Below are positions 25,052-37,878 of a stretch of DNA of 64,000 nucleotides, piece after piece. The position numbers and the translations under genes were made by a program. This DNA comes from Aquila chrysaetos chrysaetos (lineage: Eukaryota > Chordata > Aves > Accipitriformes > Accipitridae), in contig NC_044030.1 of assembly GCF_900496995.4 (NCBI RefSeq), positions 83,244,017 through 83,308,016 of the forward strand, written 5' to 3'. Position 1 is the stretch's first letter, and each line of letters begins with the position of its first letter. The notes beneath the pieces were generated by a model. It was not told the DNA's origin and did not search any database. It worked only from the letters and a program-made list of their open reading frames with translations.

Positions 25052-28000
25052 GTGAGCAGAGGGATGTGTTTGGGGCTTTCTGGCTAAGAAGGGCAAGCTG
25101 GGAACATCTGTATTGCCAACAGTACTTTCAGTGCTGGGCATGAGACGAGGGGCCATTTCATCCCTGAGGCAGAGCAGAGGTGGCATGGTCCAAGCTCATT
25201 GCAAACTTCTGGTCTTTTCACCCAAATCATTTTACCCTCGGGAAGGGGATCTCACTGCGCCCTCTTGCCATTACCATGGCTGCATGCATAATTCGGCACA
25301 GGCAAAACACATCTTTTACACTTAATCAGTTATGTGTCATTAGCATCACGTTCCTTATAGCGGTGCCCAGAATCACACAACAGGGCTGGGGATTTAGTCT
25401 TGTTTGTAAGCGCTTTAGATTAGCGACTGTCTCCTCGTCCGCGTGTGGGCTGACGATGGGGACTTGACTCTTGATTGTGTGGGCAAAGGCTCTTGTATTA
25501 CCAGCCTTGGGGGAGCAATAAGCACTGTGGCTGTTATGTTGCTATAAAATACAAAGCAAGTACTGATCTCAAAGGTTTACTGTCCAGACAGGAACAATAC
25601 ACGAGCAGATGGTCCACGTTACCCAGAATTATTAGGGATCTGGGGCTTTGAGAGGCTTTGTAAGACTGTGGGTCCTCTGTCAAGGCTAGGTTCATTAGCA
25701 GTACAACTGCAGCAACAGGAGAGAAATAAGATACGGCTGTGTACAGCCAGGCTGTGCAGTGGCTATCGTTGGTGGAGGACGTGAGCTGAGGTGTCTCCAG
25801 CCAGGGAGCTCAGCAGGCTGGCAGTGTGGTCCCCAGCTGCAGGGAATCATCTCCTCCTGCTTTCTCTTTACTCTAGTGGTCCATGTTTTCTTATTCAATG
25901 TCCTGAAAAGCTTTGGCCGCTGCCCACTTGTTATATTTCAATACTTACAGTTAATACTTGTGTCTAAAGCCAAGAGCATTGCTGATATATTTCATAGCTC
26001 AACACCAAATATTAGTAATCATTATTCCAGAAAAGCCTGATTATTTTTCTCTAAGGAACTCATTCCTCCCTGATTGTAACTGCCTGGCTCCCCAACAATG
26101 CACAGCCTGAGGGATGCTCGTGAAGCCATCCCTCGACTTGTACTCCAGCCTCTTGGGAGGGCTCTCCCAGGGATGCTGAAGAGATGCAGAGTGGTACTTG
26201 GCCCTTCAGAGATCCTCTATTTAAGCTGCTCTCATCAGAAAGCAAAACCTGAGCCTTGACTGTAAATACAACACAGGGAGGGAGTGGGCGAGAGGGGAGT
26301 TTTTAGGAATATGTCATTGCCCAGATTCAAAAAGTAGTCTGGTACTTTATGCTGTGTCTAATTAACAATCTAAACTAATTGAATTAATTTTAAATATTTA
26401 AAAAGTCAAAAGCTGCATATACATACTGTACATGTAAGCAGCCCCTCTTTCTCATTTATTCTCCTTGCATCATGCTGAATAATGCGCAGCAGTACAGAAA
26501 CTGTTACACCTTTCCCAGAAACGTGGCAGAAAAAGACCTGAAGTCAATTTGCAGAAGAAGGGCAAGCAGCAAAAAGTTATTGCAGTGCTACAAGACCCTC
26601 CTCTCCCATGGAGATCACTAGGAGCACTGTACTTCGATGCCCTCAGAGAGGCTGCCCTCAGCCCCACACACATCCCACCTCCCCCCTGCACTCACCTGAG
26701 GTTCCCCAACTTGGTGCTCATTTGCTCTGTCCAAGTTCAACAGTCTTCTCTGAAGAGCAATGGCTCTTTGTCCTTTGGAAATGCCTCTTTCCCCCGAGTA
26801 CAGTCCAAGCTATAATAACTATTCTCTTAATTTAGGTTCTTCGGTTCCCAAAGTACTTTTTTAGACACCTTTGAGAGTTTGACCCCGTCTCCTATATACA
26901 GTATACCTCCATGTTCTGGGTCCCTGAAACAGCAAAAGTTTTCCTTTTCATATTTCCCTATCCACGTACAAACTAGTTTCAGTCTTTGCCTAAGTTGCTC
27001 TCTGCATCTGAATAATACACCAAAAAGGGACTATCTTCTCATTAAATTTATAGCAGAATCTTAAGCAATCTACCATGCAAGAAAGATTATTCTTTGACCA
27101 CCATAAATAAACCACTCTTTTTATTAATCCCTCCATGAACTTTATAGCAGTGCCCAGTCCATCCCTATTAGCTTTTCAAGTGCCAGATGCAAAATATGCT
27201 CAGACAGCAATAAATCAGAGACCGGTTTTACAGTCCCGTTGATACATCGCCTCAGTTCTGTGGCCAGAAAGCGACTTGTAGAGACGAGTGTGCTTTGCTG
27301 AAATGATGCCTGATTGCCAACGTTGTTATTTGGTCTCCTCCAGATAAGCCCCTAATGGTTCAGCTGGTGGACTGGATCTTGCGAGGCACCTCTCAGGTGA
27401 TGTTTGTCAACAACCCTCTCAGCGGGCTCCTTATTTTAGTGGGGCTTTTCATCCAGAGCCCCTGGTGCCTGCTCACGGGCTGTACTGGAACGACCGTGTC
27501 GACATTAACTGCGCTGGCCCTCAGTCAGGACAGGTAGGTGGTACCTCACATTGGGGCACTTAATAAAAATTGATCGTTATGATATCGGGAACCCTCTGAT
27601 GGGTCATAGCCCCGCATCTGAGTGCAGTAGAGACAGCAGGTTGGCTTTCCTTATGGGTGGTTTGGAAGCAGTTAGATGAGGACAGAGCTGTGGTCAAGAA
27701 AGAGCTGGCCTGTCCCCATAGTCGGCTGTCTTTTTGAGAGCAGACTGTTATCTCTCTCGGATAGCCGCTGTCACAACCACGCGGGTCCTTTGGGTCACAA
27801 GGACCCCCCCAGATTATCATCATCCAACAATCTCCAAACTCTCCCCTTCCGCACGCCAGCGCAATGCAATACGGCAGCAACCTCACCGCTTGTTCATCCC
27901 TCCCCTACGTTCCCTTCACCAGAAGCAGGACACTTATAAATTGAATTTCAGTGGGTCCCTGTGACAGGCCACCTTCAGCACAGCTTGCTACCTTGCAAAC

Positions 28001-31000
28001 ATTTCTTTCCGTCACAGATCAGCCATTGCAGCTGGGCTGCACGGCTATAACGGGATCTTGGTGGGACTCCTTATGGCCGTCTTCTCTGACAAAGGGGATT
28101 ACTTCTGGTGGCTTCTTCCTCCTGTGGCAGTTATATCAATGGCCTGGTAAGTGCCACTTCTCCTCCTAGGGACAATTCTCCGAGAATGAGGAGTCCTGCT
28201 ACATACAGCTTAAAACACATTGGAAGTCCCCTCTGCCCAGTCCCCTACACCAGCACCTCCAGCCACGGTGGCACTGGAAAGAGATATTCACTGAGGCACA
28301 GAGCTTGCGAGGCACGTTGGTAGGAGGTTGAGTGCGCAAGCACTGATTACAGCACACAGACAAAGCAGCAGCCCCAATTCAACGCTCTGCGAATGGCCCT
28401 CGTCAGCAGGACACGTTCAGGGGGGATGTCATCGTGCCCAGCACCGCAACGGTTCTTCCTCAGCCAGGCGCTGAACTGACCCAGTGCTCTCCCTCGGGCT
28501 GAATTCAATATTCCCCTTCTCAGATATGCAACCAGTCGTGAGCAAAATTAATTCCTCCAAGTATCTCCGAATGCCAGACAGCGTCCTTTCAGGATTAAAT
28601 TTACCATTTCTAAATATGGACCCTAACAGCACTGCAGAATCTATTTAACAGCCTTAACTGAAATTAATTCAAGAGCCACATTTTAATCACTGTTAGTGAT
28701 AAGATGCAAGTCATTATTGCATTTCACTGCTTTTAAGATCAGATCTTTTTCATATTTTATTTCTTTAGTCACTCTCAGCAAAGGTCATTTTGCAACAACC
28801 TCTCAAAACCCAGGACATGTTGCAAGAATGTTTAGTTTGTCTTGTCTGCCAGAATTCCTTGGGGCCTTTTGTTCAAACTTTCCTTCGTTCTTTTAGTTCA
28901 CAAGACTTGAGGGTAGAGCTGAAAGATTTTTAAATTAGACATTTCAGTGATTTTTTCAACTGATACTTTGAATTTCAGCTTTAGAAGTCAGCATTTCTTT
29001 AATTGTTTCCTTTTTTTCTGACAAGATATGTAACTGGCAGAAGCTTTGTATTTCAGCACAGAAATTAGGACACCGTTTGCACTGAAGTGCTGATTTTTTT
29101 TCCTACAGCTACAAGCAAGGAAGTCTGTAAACTGCTCTGGGAACCAAATTTGTCATAAAAGAATAGGCTTCATCTGAGATTATACAGGGAAAACAAAGCA
29201 TTTTTTTCACTGATAGTATCTACACAACAGGACTGAAGATGTTGCTTTTGAAATGCCACATAGTTTGGGTGGGGTTTCTTTATTAGAACCAGCTTAATGA
29301 CCTTCTAGGACTCAAATGCAGCTTCTTGAAACATTCAAGTCTTTAAACTGAATTTTTGTAAACTGTGCCATGTCCACTGCTACTTGGAGGTTGACCATAC
29401 GAGCTCACTTATATCAGAAAAGCTCAGCTGGAAGCAGCAGAACACAGGCCATTTCCATCAAGAACAGGACCTGGCCATTCGCTCTCTTCCACAAGCTTTG
29501 TGGGCCCCATAAAAACCAGATATTATCTTGCCAATATGCTCCCACAAAGTCATTCATGCAGGACACTCACTTTAAGTGGAAATAAGGCAGTCTGGAAATG
29601 TCCTGAGGAAAGCAGATCTGGTGAAGTTTATATCCCAGGTTCCACAGCCAAGAACTTTGGGAAAAGTCATGGTAACTCAAGGTTTGCAGGCTTTTTAGTG
29701 TTCAGTCTCTAAATATTTTGAGGGTCACCCCAAATACTTTACGTGCTAAATATACTCAATCACGTTTCTTAAGGACTAAGCTCAGTTTTCAGAAAATGCC
29801 GTATGATTTTGGGTGGTACCTGGGCAGCACACAGCACCATCGGTCTCATTGACGTAAGCAGGAACATCAACCAAGGTCTGGGTCGTGCCTGGCACAACAC
29901 CCTTCACACCTCTGTTAGAGTGGTCGCTTCGTCTTACACTCTGTCAGGCTCCGTATGTCCTAAGGAGTCCTCATTCCCCCAAAATAGCGTCTAACGCAGT
30001 AAATATTTTCCGTCTTTCTTAATGGAAGATTTTCCATCCTCTTTGATCACCTCTTCTGCTTTATTTCTTTTCCAGAACCATCTTCTGATATCCTTCAAGC
30101 TATTTAAATAAATAAATAAAAAAGCAAATTAGGTAATTTCCAGCTCCCTCTTGCCTCCTCAAGACAGCAGCTTTTTCAAACCATCTAAACTTCTCCACAG
30201 TTCTTCATGTGGCATTCCCAAAATTTGCTCTTCTCTTTCTTGCTAGATTTTTCTACCAAATAAGAAGCCAGATTACCTTTCTCCATCCGTGCCTAAATGC
30301 TGTGCTGGATGCATTTCTTCACTGACTCCCTGAGCTCAGCATAGCTAGCAGAGCGCTTGCACACTAGCCACCTCTCCTGCGAGAAGGGTGCGGAGTTTAT
30401 ACCATCCGTGAATGGATGTGATAGTTGTTGCAAAAAGATGAACAGCATTCTGCAACTATTTGTCTGATGCAGACTAATATATTAAGGTGTTCACTACCTG
30501 ATGTTTCGAAAAGGAATGGCATTGGCTTGCATATACCAGAGCTTGTGACCAAAGTGGTAGATGTGTTTCACCACTATAATTGTTATGAACAAGTTATACT
30601 TGTGTCTCTTCTCCTGTTCTCAGTCCAATCCTGTCCAGCGCTTTGGGATCCATCTTCAGTAAATGGGACCTTCCTGTTTTCACTCTGCCCTTCAATATTG
30701 CGGTGACTTTGTACTTGGCAGCCACAGGACACTACAACCCCTTCTTCCCTACAACCCTCATCAAGCCTGTAGCTTCAGTCCCCAATATCACCTGGTCTGC
30801 AATCAATGTGCCATTGGTAAGCTTCACGCCAACAAGTTTATCTTATTAAAAAGGTGAGCATGAAGGCATTCAGCTCTGGATAACAATTTCACATGGGGCA
30901 GAATGACTATATGATATGTACAGCCAGGAATGTCACCGTTTTTCTCCCCCACTAAAGTCACCCCCCCCCCCCCAAAAAAAAAGAAAACAATCCCCAACAC

Positions 31001-34000
31001 CCCATCCACCATACTACCATCCCAAAAGAAATAAAAGTCCATCTTGGACTGATAAAGTTCAAACCAAACAGTGAACTAACTCTGGTTTGAAGGGCATGAG
31101 TGCCCACATTTACCCAGCAGTCCAACTCAGAGCCAGGGTTCCTTCCTTTCCTTTTCAACCAATAGCTTGGACAAAATAACTGCCGTGTCCTTCTGAGTAC
31201 AAAGATAAAATAACATGCTCTTTTCTACCGGCTGCTGCAGCTCTTACAGTCCATCCCAGCTGGCGTTGGTCAAGTGTATGGTTGTGAAAACCCCTGGACT
31301 GGAGGCATCATCCTTGTTGCTTTACTTATCTCCTCCCCACTTATTTGTTTACATGCTGCAATTGGATCGACAGTGGGGATGTTTGCAGGTAAGAAATATT
31401 TACCAGTCATTTTTGTAACTAAGGTATCTTGACCCAAGCCATTATATGACTCTGTCTGGACTTTACAGTTGCATGGGCTTGGACGTACTTGGGAAAACAC
31501 TCTCATTTTTGAAACTGTCTCCAAATTTGGAACATCTTACTAAAGGTCACACAACATGGTGAAGGCGAGAACAGAAGCAAATTTTCTTTAAGCTTCGAAT
31601 TTGTTACTGGATTTTTAACTCAGGCAGGTGGTTTATTCTACCTTGCTTAACCCTCCTGCCATTGGATGTGATGAATCCCATGGAGATGATTATAAAGAAA
31701 CCTAGATAAATAGTCTCAGAACTGATCTTTTGCCACCACAAGTGTTTTAAATTACCACCACAAGCAGGTGTCTGCCTCAGAGCTGATCAGTCAATGAAAA
31801 GAAACAGACTTTTCTAGGATGCAGTTCACTTTATCCTGCTGCAGATTTGTAAAAATAGCTAAATTAATGCCACTCAAAATGGCCTGTCTCTCCACTAACC
31901 AGAGAAACAATCTTAAGAGAGATGAATCTGACCCTTGAAGTTAAACAAGATTAATGCCACTTATGTGACCGATTGTAATAAAAAAATGTGGTGGAATAAG
32001 TGTAGTCTGAGACAACAACCTTGGAAAAGGCACAGTCACCCAACAATAACTTCTCTGTGCTCTGAAGCACTTTGTACAAGATGTGAGCTGCTTTCTATTT
32101 GTGTTTTTAAACAAAACTATTCACAATTTGTATGGCTAAGAGCATTTGGCAAGTTTTGTACAGGTCTGACATTTAATCTAGAAGAGAAAGGTCAGGGGAA
32201 AGTATCTGGGGATAAGCATGGCGATGAAACAGAAGACAAATGAGGATATTATAGCAGGAAACGTATTAATCTTAAGAGTGACATGAAGGTGGCCTGTGCA
32301 CTACATATTGTGCTCTCCTTTTTACTGGTAATCCTGAAGCCTGTGGGAAATCCTGCAGAAGTACGTGTGAGGTGAGATTTGGAGCAGACCCTAAGCTCCC
32401 ATCCCAGTGGACAATTTGCACAGCACTGATGGAGCGACCACCTCTAGTAACTAGACAACATCTAGAAAAGGTCACTAGGAAGAGATGGCAAACTCTGCTT
32501 ACTCCCACAAAAGACACTCAGCTGTGCCTCTGATATTCAAGATCAGGGTATGTATGAGGTTTAAACAGTACGTGCCAGCACAGGTCTCTGCAAGAAGGAC
32601 GCTCAGGTGAGAAGGTCCTCCTACATTCTGGCTGGATCCTTCACCTTGTCAGCTGGGGAACCAACTACAACACACTGAAGTGCATGTGCAGAAAGTTTTG
32701 CCCGAAAGAAATGTTTGAGACTGGGCCAAGTTCCAACCCTAGGGGCATTATCAGAGCTGCGAAACAATGAGCTTCATTCCTTTGATTTCATCCTTTTTCT
32801 GCATGTCCATGATACGCAAGCGCAAATACAGTTAAATTTGTCTAGATGTCATTGGGAAGAGATGACGGATTGCCAGCAAGTGACGGGTCCTCCTGCAGAT
32901 ACCTCTCATACCTGACCTCACAGCCTTGCCTTTTGTCTTGCAGCGCTGAGCATTGCATCGCCATTTGACAGCGTCTACCTTGGCTTACACAATTACAACT
33001 GCGCGCTCGCCTGCATTGCGATCGGGGGCATGTTCTACGCCCTGACCTGGCAGACTCATTTGCTGTCGCTTGCCTGTGGTATGTATCTTTTACAAAAAGG
33101 GAAGACAAAAATTTATGCAGCCAGGCAGTCTATGAGTAGTACAGGTTTTAGAGTCAACTACCGCTCTGCTGCAAAACTAGGTACTACGCACGAGCTATTT
33201 CTGTGGTGGCATGAGTTGAGCTTGGACGTGCAAGCTGCAACTGCAGAAAGAAGGGCCTTTAGGCCCCCATAACTTAAAAACATCTGGAGACGGTGGAAAT
33301 ACCGTTTGTGAAAGGAGAACAAGCTATGCCATGAGCAGAAGTTTAACAAATTAGCAACTCAACAGATTCACAAAAGCAGCCTTTTTGTGACTATATATAT
33401 CCTCAGAGGAAGTGTGTCACGAGAAAAGAGCTGTTGCACGAGGTCAGTTTAAAATCCATCTACCCAAAGACCCCCATCTCCAACGGCAGCCAAACCCAGA
33501 CTCTATGGGAAGAGTTTAAGAACAGTGTAGCATATATAAAATTCCCATGAAGATTCACCCAGCCTCCAACCATTTGCATTTCCATCGTTTTCTGTCCTGA
33601 GCACTGTTTCTGGATTGCTCAGTAGTTTTCCCTTCCTTGACTTTGCCCTTGGGTGCCTTACCTCCTGCTTTGCCACCTCCGACACCGTGGGGCCAGGAGG
33701 GTCACTGCTAACTGCTTGCGGTTTGAAGCCAAAGGACGGGCACTGGTGGAGAATTTCTGTAATTCCCCACTGCACACAGGTCAAGTTGTGCCAATTGATA
33801 AAAGAAATACCACCATCAGCTACTCTTGACAAAACCACGTTCCTCGTTCACCAGCCATCTCTACAGAGCAGGTAGGACCAAATGTAGTCCACGTGGCCAG
33901 AGGCAGCACTGGGGCATTTTAACTAATTGTTGAATTTTAACACTAATCCTCACATCATGTAGCTGGGAGGATATTTCACGGTGCCTTTGGACAGTATTAC

Positions 34001-35814
34001 TATTTCTGATAATTTCTTTAGAGAGATGAGCAAGACTTTCCTCACCTTGAGCTGTCTTTGGTCTTCTTTTCTCAGCATTATTTTGTGCCTACTCCGGAGC
34101 AGCTCTTGCTAATGCCCTATCTGTGGTAAGTTTGGGGTTTGGGGTGTTTTTTTTTTGTGGGGGATTGTTTGCTTGTTTGTTTTAACTGTATTTTGATTTG
34201 TTATGATACAATACTAAGGAAATGCTCCCAAAATCTCCATCAGTTTTGACAGCACTGAAGAGAGAAAGTAGTAGCCAGTGGCAGGTCTTGTACAAATTCT
34301 GTGTCAGTTGAACTGTGCCCTTGCAGACTCTATAGCTGATAATAAGATTTCAAAGTCCTTTGGAGCATGTTATCCACAGTGGGATTGTGCATGTATATGT
34401 GAATTCCAGCAACAGCATATGGTTTGAGATGCAATACTTAGTTGCAGGCAATATTTTTGAACAATTCCCAATGGTCTAAATTTTTACTTACTTCTTCCAA
34501 GGTCATTCTCCCACCCTACCCACAGGTATTATTTAAGTTTGATCTGGATATGAGAACTAAAATGCAGGGAAGACTGTTCTCTTAAATACAAAATCTTCAT
34601 ATCTGGACAGATCAAGAATGAGGTGAAGCCAGAAATGCCAAGCTTTGTTTCTTCCTTAAGATCTGAGGGATTAAAGCAAAACCATACTTCTAATAAAACT
34701 GATTTAGTAACTTAAAAGAAAAAAAATTTAGAACTAGCAGCTTCATGCATTAAATGTATTCATCTGGCATCCACTCAGTACCATGTAGATCCCTGCAGAT
34801 GGGTTGCCTTGTTAAGCACACCTGCTTTTGGGATGCATCAGAAAAAAGGACATCTACTTTTTCTCCCTGTAATCTTGTTTTTGGCAGACCCCAAGTCAGG
34901 TCAAGAGGTGGGGATCACAGAGCAGGACTGCGGGTTGGATGCAATGCCAGTAACACATGGGCACTGAGGATGGTGAATACGTGTGAACAGTACTCTCAGT
35001 ACCTGATATCTTAAAGGACAGCGAGGGTAGGATTTGGCTCATTTATTAGAGAATTTAAATGCCTATGTGTGAGCTGGGTGTCTTGGCTTTCATTACAGTC
35101 AGCAGAGCTCTGGAGCCTGATTCAGTCGCTTCAATATTGCTGCCAAGTACCATTCAGCACCAACAGCAGCATCTCCAAAAGGACTGAGGTCCCCAGTGCA
35201 GGATACCTTACGTAGCCCCATACATTTCAGATAAACTAGACACCTCTGTGTGAGCAGCTGAATTGATATTTGGTAGCCGAGGAGCCTCCCAGACCTCCAG
35301 TGCCCAGCAGAAACCTAGCTCACATTTAGCCACCTGCATCTGGGCATCCTCCTCTGGATCCGAATGGGGGATCCTGTATGGGGGGGTCAGGAAGACGTGT
35401 TCTATTTCACACTGTCCTCAGGGTAAGGACAGGCTCTCCCGGCTTCTCAAATGCAAGAGTTTAGCAACGGGCAGAAGTAAGCAAAGGGAACACGCAAAAA
35501 GAGGTACTAAAAGGCACCTGTCTGTCTGTCCTTTCCCCTTCCAGCTTGGGCTGCCACTCTGCACCTGGCCTTTTTGCTTCTCTGCACTTCTCTTTTTGCT
35601 GATAAATTCAGACAACCCAGCCATCTACAAAATTCCCCTCTGCAAAGTCACCTACCCAGAAGCCAACCGGATCTACTACCTGAGAATGAAGAGAAGAGCA
35701 TCAGAGAGCCGGAGAGAAGAGCAGAAACGAAAGGAGCAGAACCCCCCCGGTGACTCAAAAATAAGCACAGGAGGCACCCCCCTGTGCACCCCCAAAAACC
35801 GCCACGCTTACTGA
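24886..35814 (+). CDS. SLC14A2: Urea transporter, SLC14 family, copy 1 (8 coding exons, 426 aa); SLC14A2-like
   Basis: This gene encodes a channel-like facilitative urea transporter of the plasma membrane. The coding sequence joins 24886-25051, 27344-27533, 28018-28146, 30624-30816, 31241-31388, 32944-33078, 34076-34125 and 35545-35814 (1281 nt), with GT-AG introns and a continuous frame. The family signature is present in both halves: LPVFTLPF at residues 178-185 and LPLCTWPF at 340-347. Thr182 and Thr344 are 162 residues apart, as are the two pore threonines of bovine UT-B. A glycosylation sequon (Asn216, NIT) lies in the central extracellular loop, where the family has one. The C-terminus is about 37 residues longer than in copy 2, highly charged, and contains KRRAS at 386-390, a basophilic-kinase-type site like one I recall near the UT-A C-terminus. 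The symbol rests on that feature and on upstream position in the tandem pair. UT-B-like residues are also present, so orthology is unproven. Family and structure are very secure. Confidence 0.95.
27344..27533 (+). CDS. SLC14A2: Urea transporter copy 1, coding exon 2
   Basis: This exon is 190 nt and covers the end of codon 56 through the first two bases of Arg119. It carries the strongly conserved [12 protein letters not shown] block at residues 72-83 and the first membrane segments. The acceptor is ctcctccag|at and the donor is ACAG|gtaggt. It encodes SPWC where copy 2 and most relatives have NPWW. The same-sized exon in copy 2 is 54421-54610. Confidence 0.95.
28018..28146 (+). CDS. SLC14A2: Urea transporter copy 1, coding exon 3
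   Basis: This exon is 129 nt and covers residues 119-162 with split codons at both ends. It encodes the AAGLHGYNG and [12 protein letters not shown] blocks typical of the family. The acceptor is gtcacag|atc and the donor is CCTG|gtaagt. Confidence 0.95.
30624..30816 (+). CDS. SLC14A2: Urea transporter copy 1, coding exon 4 (first signature motif and glycosylation loop)
   Basis: This exon is 193 nt and covers Cys162 to Leu226. It holds the first half-repeat signature LPVFTLPF (178-185), with the pore threonine Thr182, and the extracellular loop with sequon NIT at 216-218. The acceptor is ttctcag|tcc and the donor is ATTG|gtaagc, at a codon boundary. Confidence 0.95.
30961..30983. repeat. C run followed by A run in intron 4 of copy 1
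   Basis: A C homopolymer of about 13 bases is directly followed by 9 A bases. It sits about 145 bases past the exon 4 donor. Confidence 0.9.
31241..31388 (+). CDS. SLC14A2: Urea transporter copy 1, coding exon 5
   Basis: This exon is 148 nt and covers residues 227-275 plus one base. It encodes [14 protein letters not shown] and [13 protein letters not shown], which begin the second half-repeat. By eye 42 of 49 residues equal those of copy 2 exon 5, the most conserved exon I compared. The acceptor is ctgctgcag|ctc and the donor is GCAG|gtaaga. Confidence 0.95.
32944..33078 (+). CDS. SLC14A2: Urea transporter copy 1, coding exon 6
   Basis: This exon is 135 nt and covers residues 276-320 plus one base. 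It encodes the [15 protein letters not shown] block, conserved across the family. By eye 30 of 44 complete codons agree with copy 2. The acceptor is gtcttgcag|cgc and the donor is TGTG|gtatgt. Confidence 0.95.
34076..34125 (+). CDS. SLC14A2: Urea transporter copy 1, coding exon 7 (50-nt micro-exon)
   Basis: This exon is 50 nt and covers the end of codon 321 to Val337 ([16 protein letters not shown]), part of a membrane helix before the second signature. It is too short to find as an open frame. It is identified by frame continuity, the acceptor ttctcag|cat, the donor TGTG|gtaagt and the matching 50-nt exon in copy 2. Confidence 0.93.
35545..35814 (+). CDS. SLC14A2: Urea transporter copy 1, terminal coding exon 8 (second signature and long charged tail)
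   Basis: This exon is 270 nt including TGA at 35812-35814. It opens with the second signature LPLCTWPF (340-347, pore threonine Thr344), then the last membrane segment, then [13 protein letters not shown], which is nearly invariant in both copies. The cytoplasmic tail then diverges. It is about 43 residues long and rich in Arg, Lys and Glu, with KRRAS at 386-390. The acceptor is ccccttccag|ctt. Confidence 0.95.
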   Translation, partial: LGLPLCTWPFCFSALLFLLINSDNPAIYKIPLCKVTYPEANRIYYLRMKRRASESRREEQKRKEQNPPGDSKISTGGTPLCTPKNRHAY

Positions 35815-36241
35815 TTTCAAATGTCCACAAGTGTACAGGTTTGGGGCGGGTTTTTCAGATGCCAGCCAAGCACACTACAGCCACAAACACCACCTTCGGC
35901 AGCGGTCTGCAGGCTGGGGATTCAGCATCCCACGCTCCGGAGGAAAGACAATTTGCCCTTGAGCTAAGCTTTCCAAAAAGCACTCAGGTAACATAATAAT
36001 GGCTGCCTTCTTATCAATCCACAGGCTGTTAACTTCAAAGTCACCTCTTATCAATAATAATTACAAGAATAGGCAGAAGAACATTAAAGCTGACAAGAGG
36101 CTGTATTTAATTTCAGACATACAATTTAACAAAATAAATATGCTGAGAAGGCATTGGTATCTAACAACAATAAATAATGTAAGAACTACATCAAGAGCTG
36201 CACTTCAAATTAAGAACATGTATATTTGAAAGTGGAATAAA
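35815..36241 (+). promoter_or_regulatory. SLC14A2: 3' UTR of copy 1 with candidate polyadenylation signal
   Basis: The sequence becomes A/T-rich after the stop. A canonical AATAAA lies at 36236-36241 and is followed by a GT/T-rich stretch (gatctcttcgtttcttgtg) suited to cleavage near 36260. Another AATAAA at 36133-36138 is a possible earlier signal. The 3' UTR length is inferred. Confidence 0.5.
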
Positions 36242-36652
36242 CAGACCGATCTCTTCGTTTCTTGTGTCAATGTCTAACCCTCTTAATCCCTTTAACAGCT
36301 ACAACATACACAGGTAAATATTCTTACAAAGTGCATACTATTTTTGGTGCCATCTCCTGACTCCTCATTAAGTGCCAAGACAATGAAGGTATGAATATAT
36401 ATGCTTTAATCAGACTAGAAAAGTGACTAGCTAGCAATGATCAAACATTTTTCTTTTCCTTGCATAATTTTCTGTCTTACAAATAGAAGATCTCTCTCCT
36501 GCTGAATGCAGGATAGCAGGTCTGAATCCCTACGTGCATCCAGTGGGAAACAGGAAAACTTCATGTAAAAGAATGAGATAAACATTTACTGCAGGTGGCA
36601 GTTACTGCAGTTCTTTCTCTGACTTTCCTAGGGGAGCAGTTCCCTTGCATCA

Positions 36653-36694
36653 AGTCACGAGCAATGAACAAGTCACGAGCAATGAACAAGTCAA
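36653..36694. repeat. Two-copy 18-bp tandem repeat
   Basis: The unit AGTCACGAGCAATGAACA occurs twice in a row with a partial third copy. Confidence 0.9.
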
Positions 36695-37836
36695 AGGCTC
36701 CCCTTGATGTTTCTTGGGTGTCAGACTGGGATCTTCACATGGGTCTTCAGTGTCTCATGAGAAACCTCATGAGGCATCATCAGAGTTAGTCACGGGAAGG
36801 TGAGAACCCTCTTGCTGATGTTCTCCCTGGGGGCTGGTTTCTAAGACGCATAAGGTGCGAGGAGGACACTGTCACTTTATGCCTCCTCCAAGTCCTTCAG
36901 GGGCCAATTGCCCGAAAGAGGACTTTTCTTGCGAACCTTTTCCAAAAACCTCTCCAAAAGAAGCCTGACAGAAAGGCTTCCTCATTCTAAAGTCATTTCG
37001 CGTGATCAGTTTAAAAATCACAGACCCAAAGGACTTGAAGATTTAAAATCCAAAGAGACTATGCAGCCACAAACATTCAGATCAGATGCTGTCCTTTCTG
37101 CTTCTGCTGTTTTGCAGATTCATTTGAGGGTCTTTGAGCAGGTGGGAGCCCAGCTCTAACCCAGCACTTGGACCTTTTTAAAAAAGGTGAGCCTGGGTGC
37201 TGCTTATGGGACTGTTTGTGTCTTTATTACCAAAAGACCAGCAGCACAAGCAGCTGCCAGCCCCTCTAAATATCCCCTAGAAGCAGCATCCAGGACTGAA
37301 TTTAGCCTGGGAGACAAAACCTGTGCCATAAAAGTATGTTCAGATGCTTTTTAAACAGGTTAGGCCATTTCAGGGACTTTGGTAAAACTTAGGTCCTCCT
37401 TCCCCCCCTCTCTGGATGACAACAGATTTGAGATTCCACCTGGCAAGACAGCCTCACGCATGCAGATAATTCCAAATTTCCATAGCCAAGATCACCCTAT
37501 TACTGAAAATTTAGGGATCCAGTGAGCTTTGTAGCCATTATAACCTGGGCCACCACCCTCACACCAGCACCTGTGTTATAGCTCTGTCCCATTTTAGACC
37601 TCAGGCTAACCTCTGAACCTGATCTTACAAATGCCCTCCGGGAAAGCACCGAGGGAACGAGCTGGCATTCCCACATGCCACAAGTCTTCTTGAAGATTAA
37701 TAAAAGACCAAGAATCCCAGCAGTCTGCCTGACATGTTAGCCGTGAGATTTTTGTTGGCCCAGGGCAAACTAAGAGGTATGGGACTGACCACAGCTCAAT
37801 ACTTGACCTATGTCTATTGGAGGGAGGAAGATCTGC

Positions 37837-37878
37837 AACTGCAGATGTGCAACTGCAGATGTGCAACTGCAGATGTGC
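37837..37878. repeat. Three-copy 14-bp tandem repeat
   Basis: The unit AACTGCAGATGTGC is perfectly repeated three times. Confidence 0.95.
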
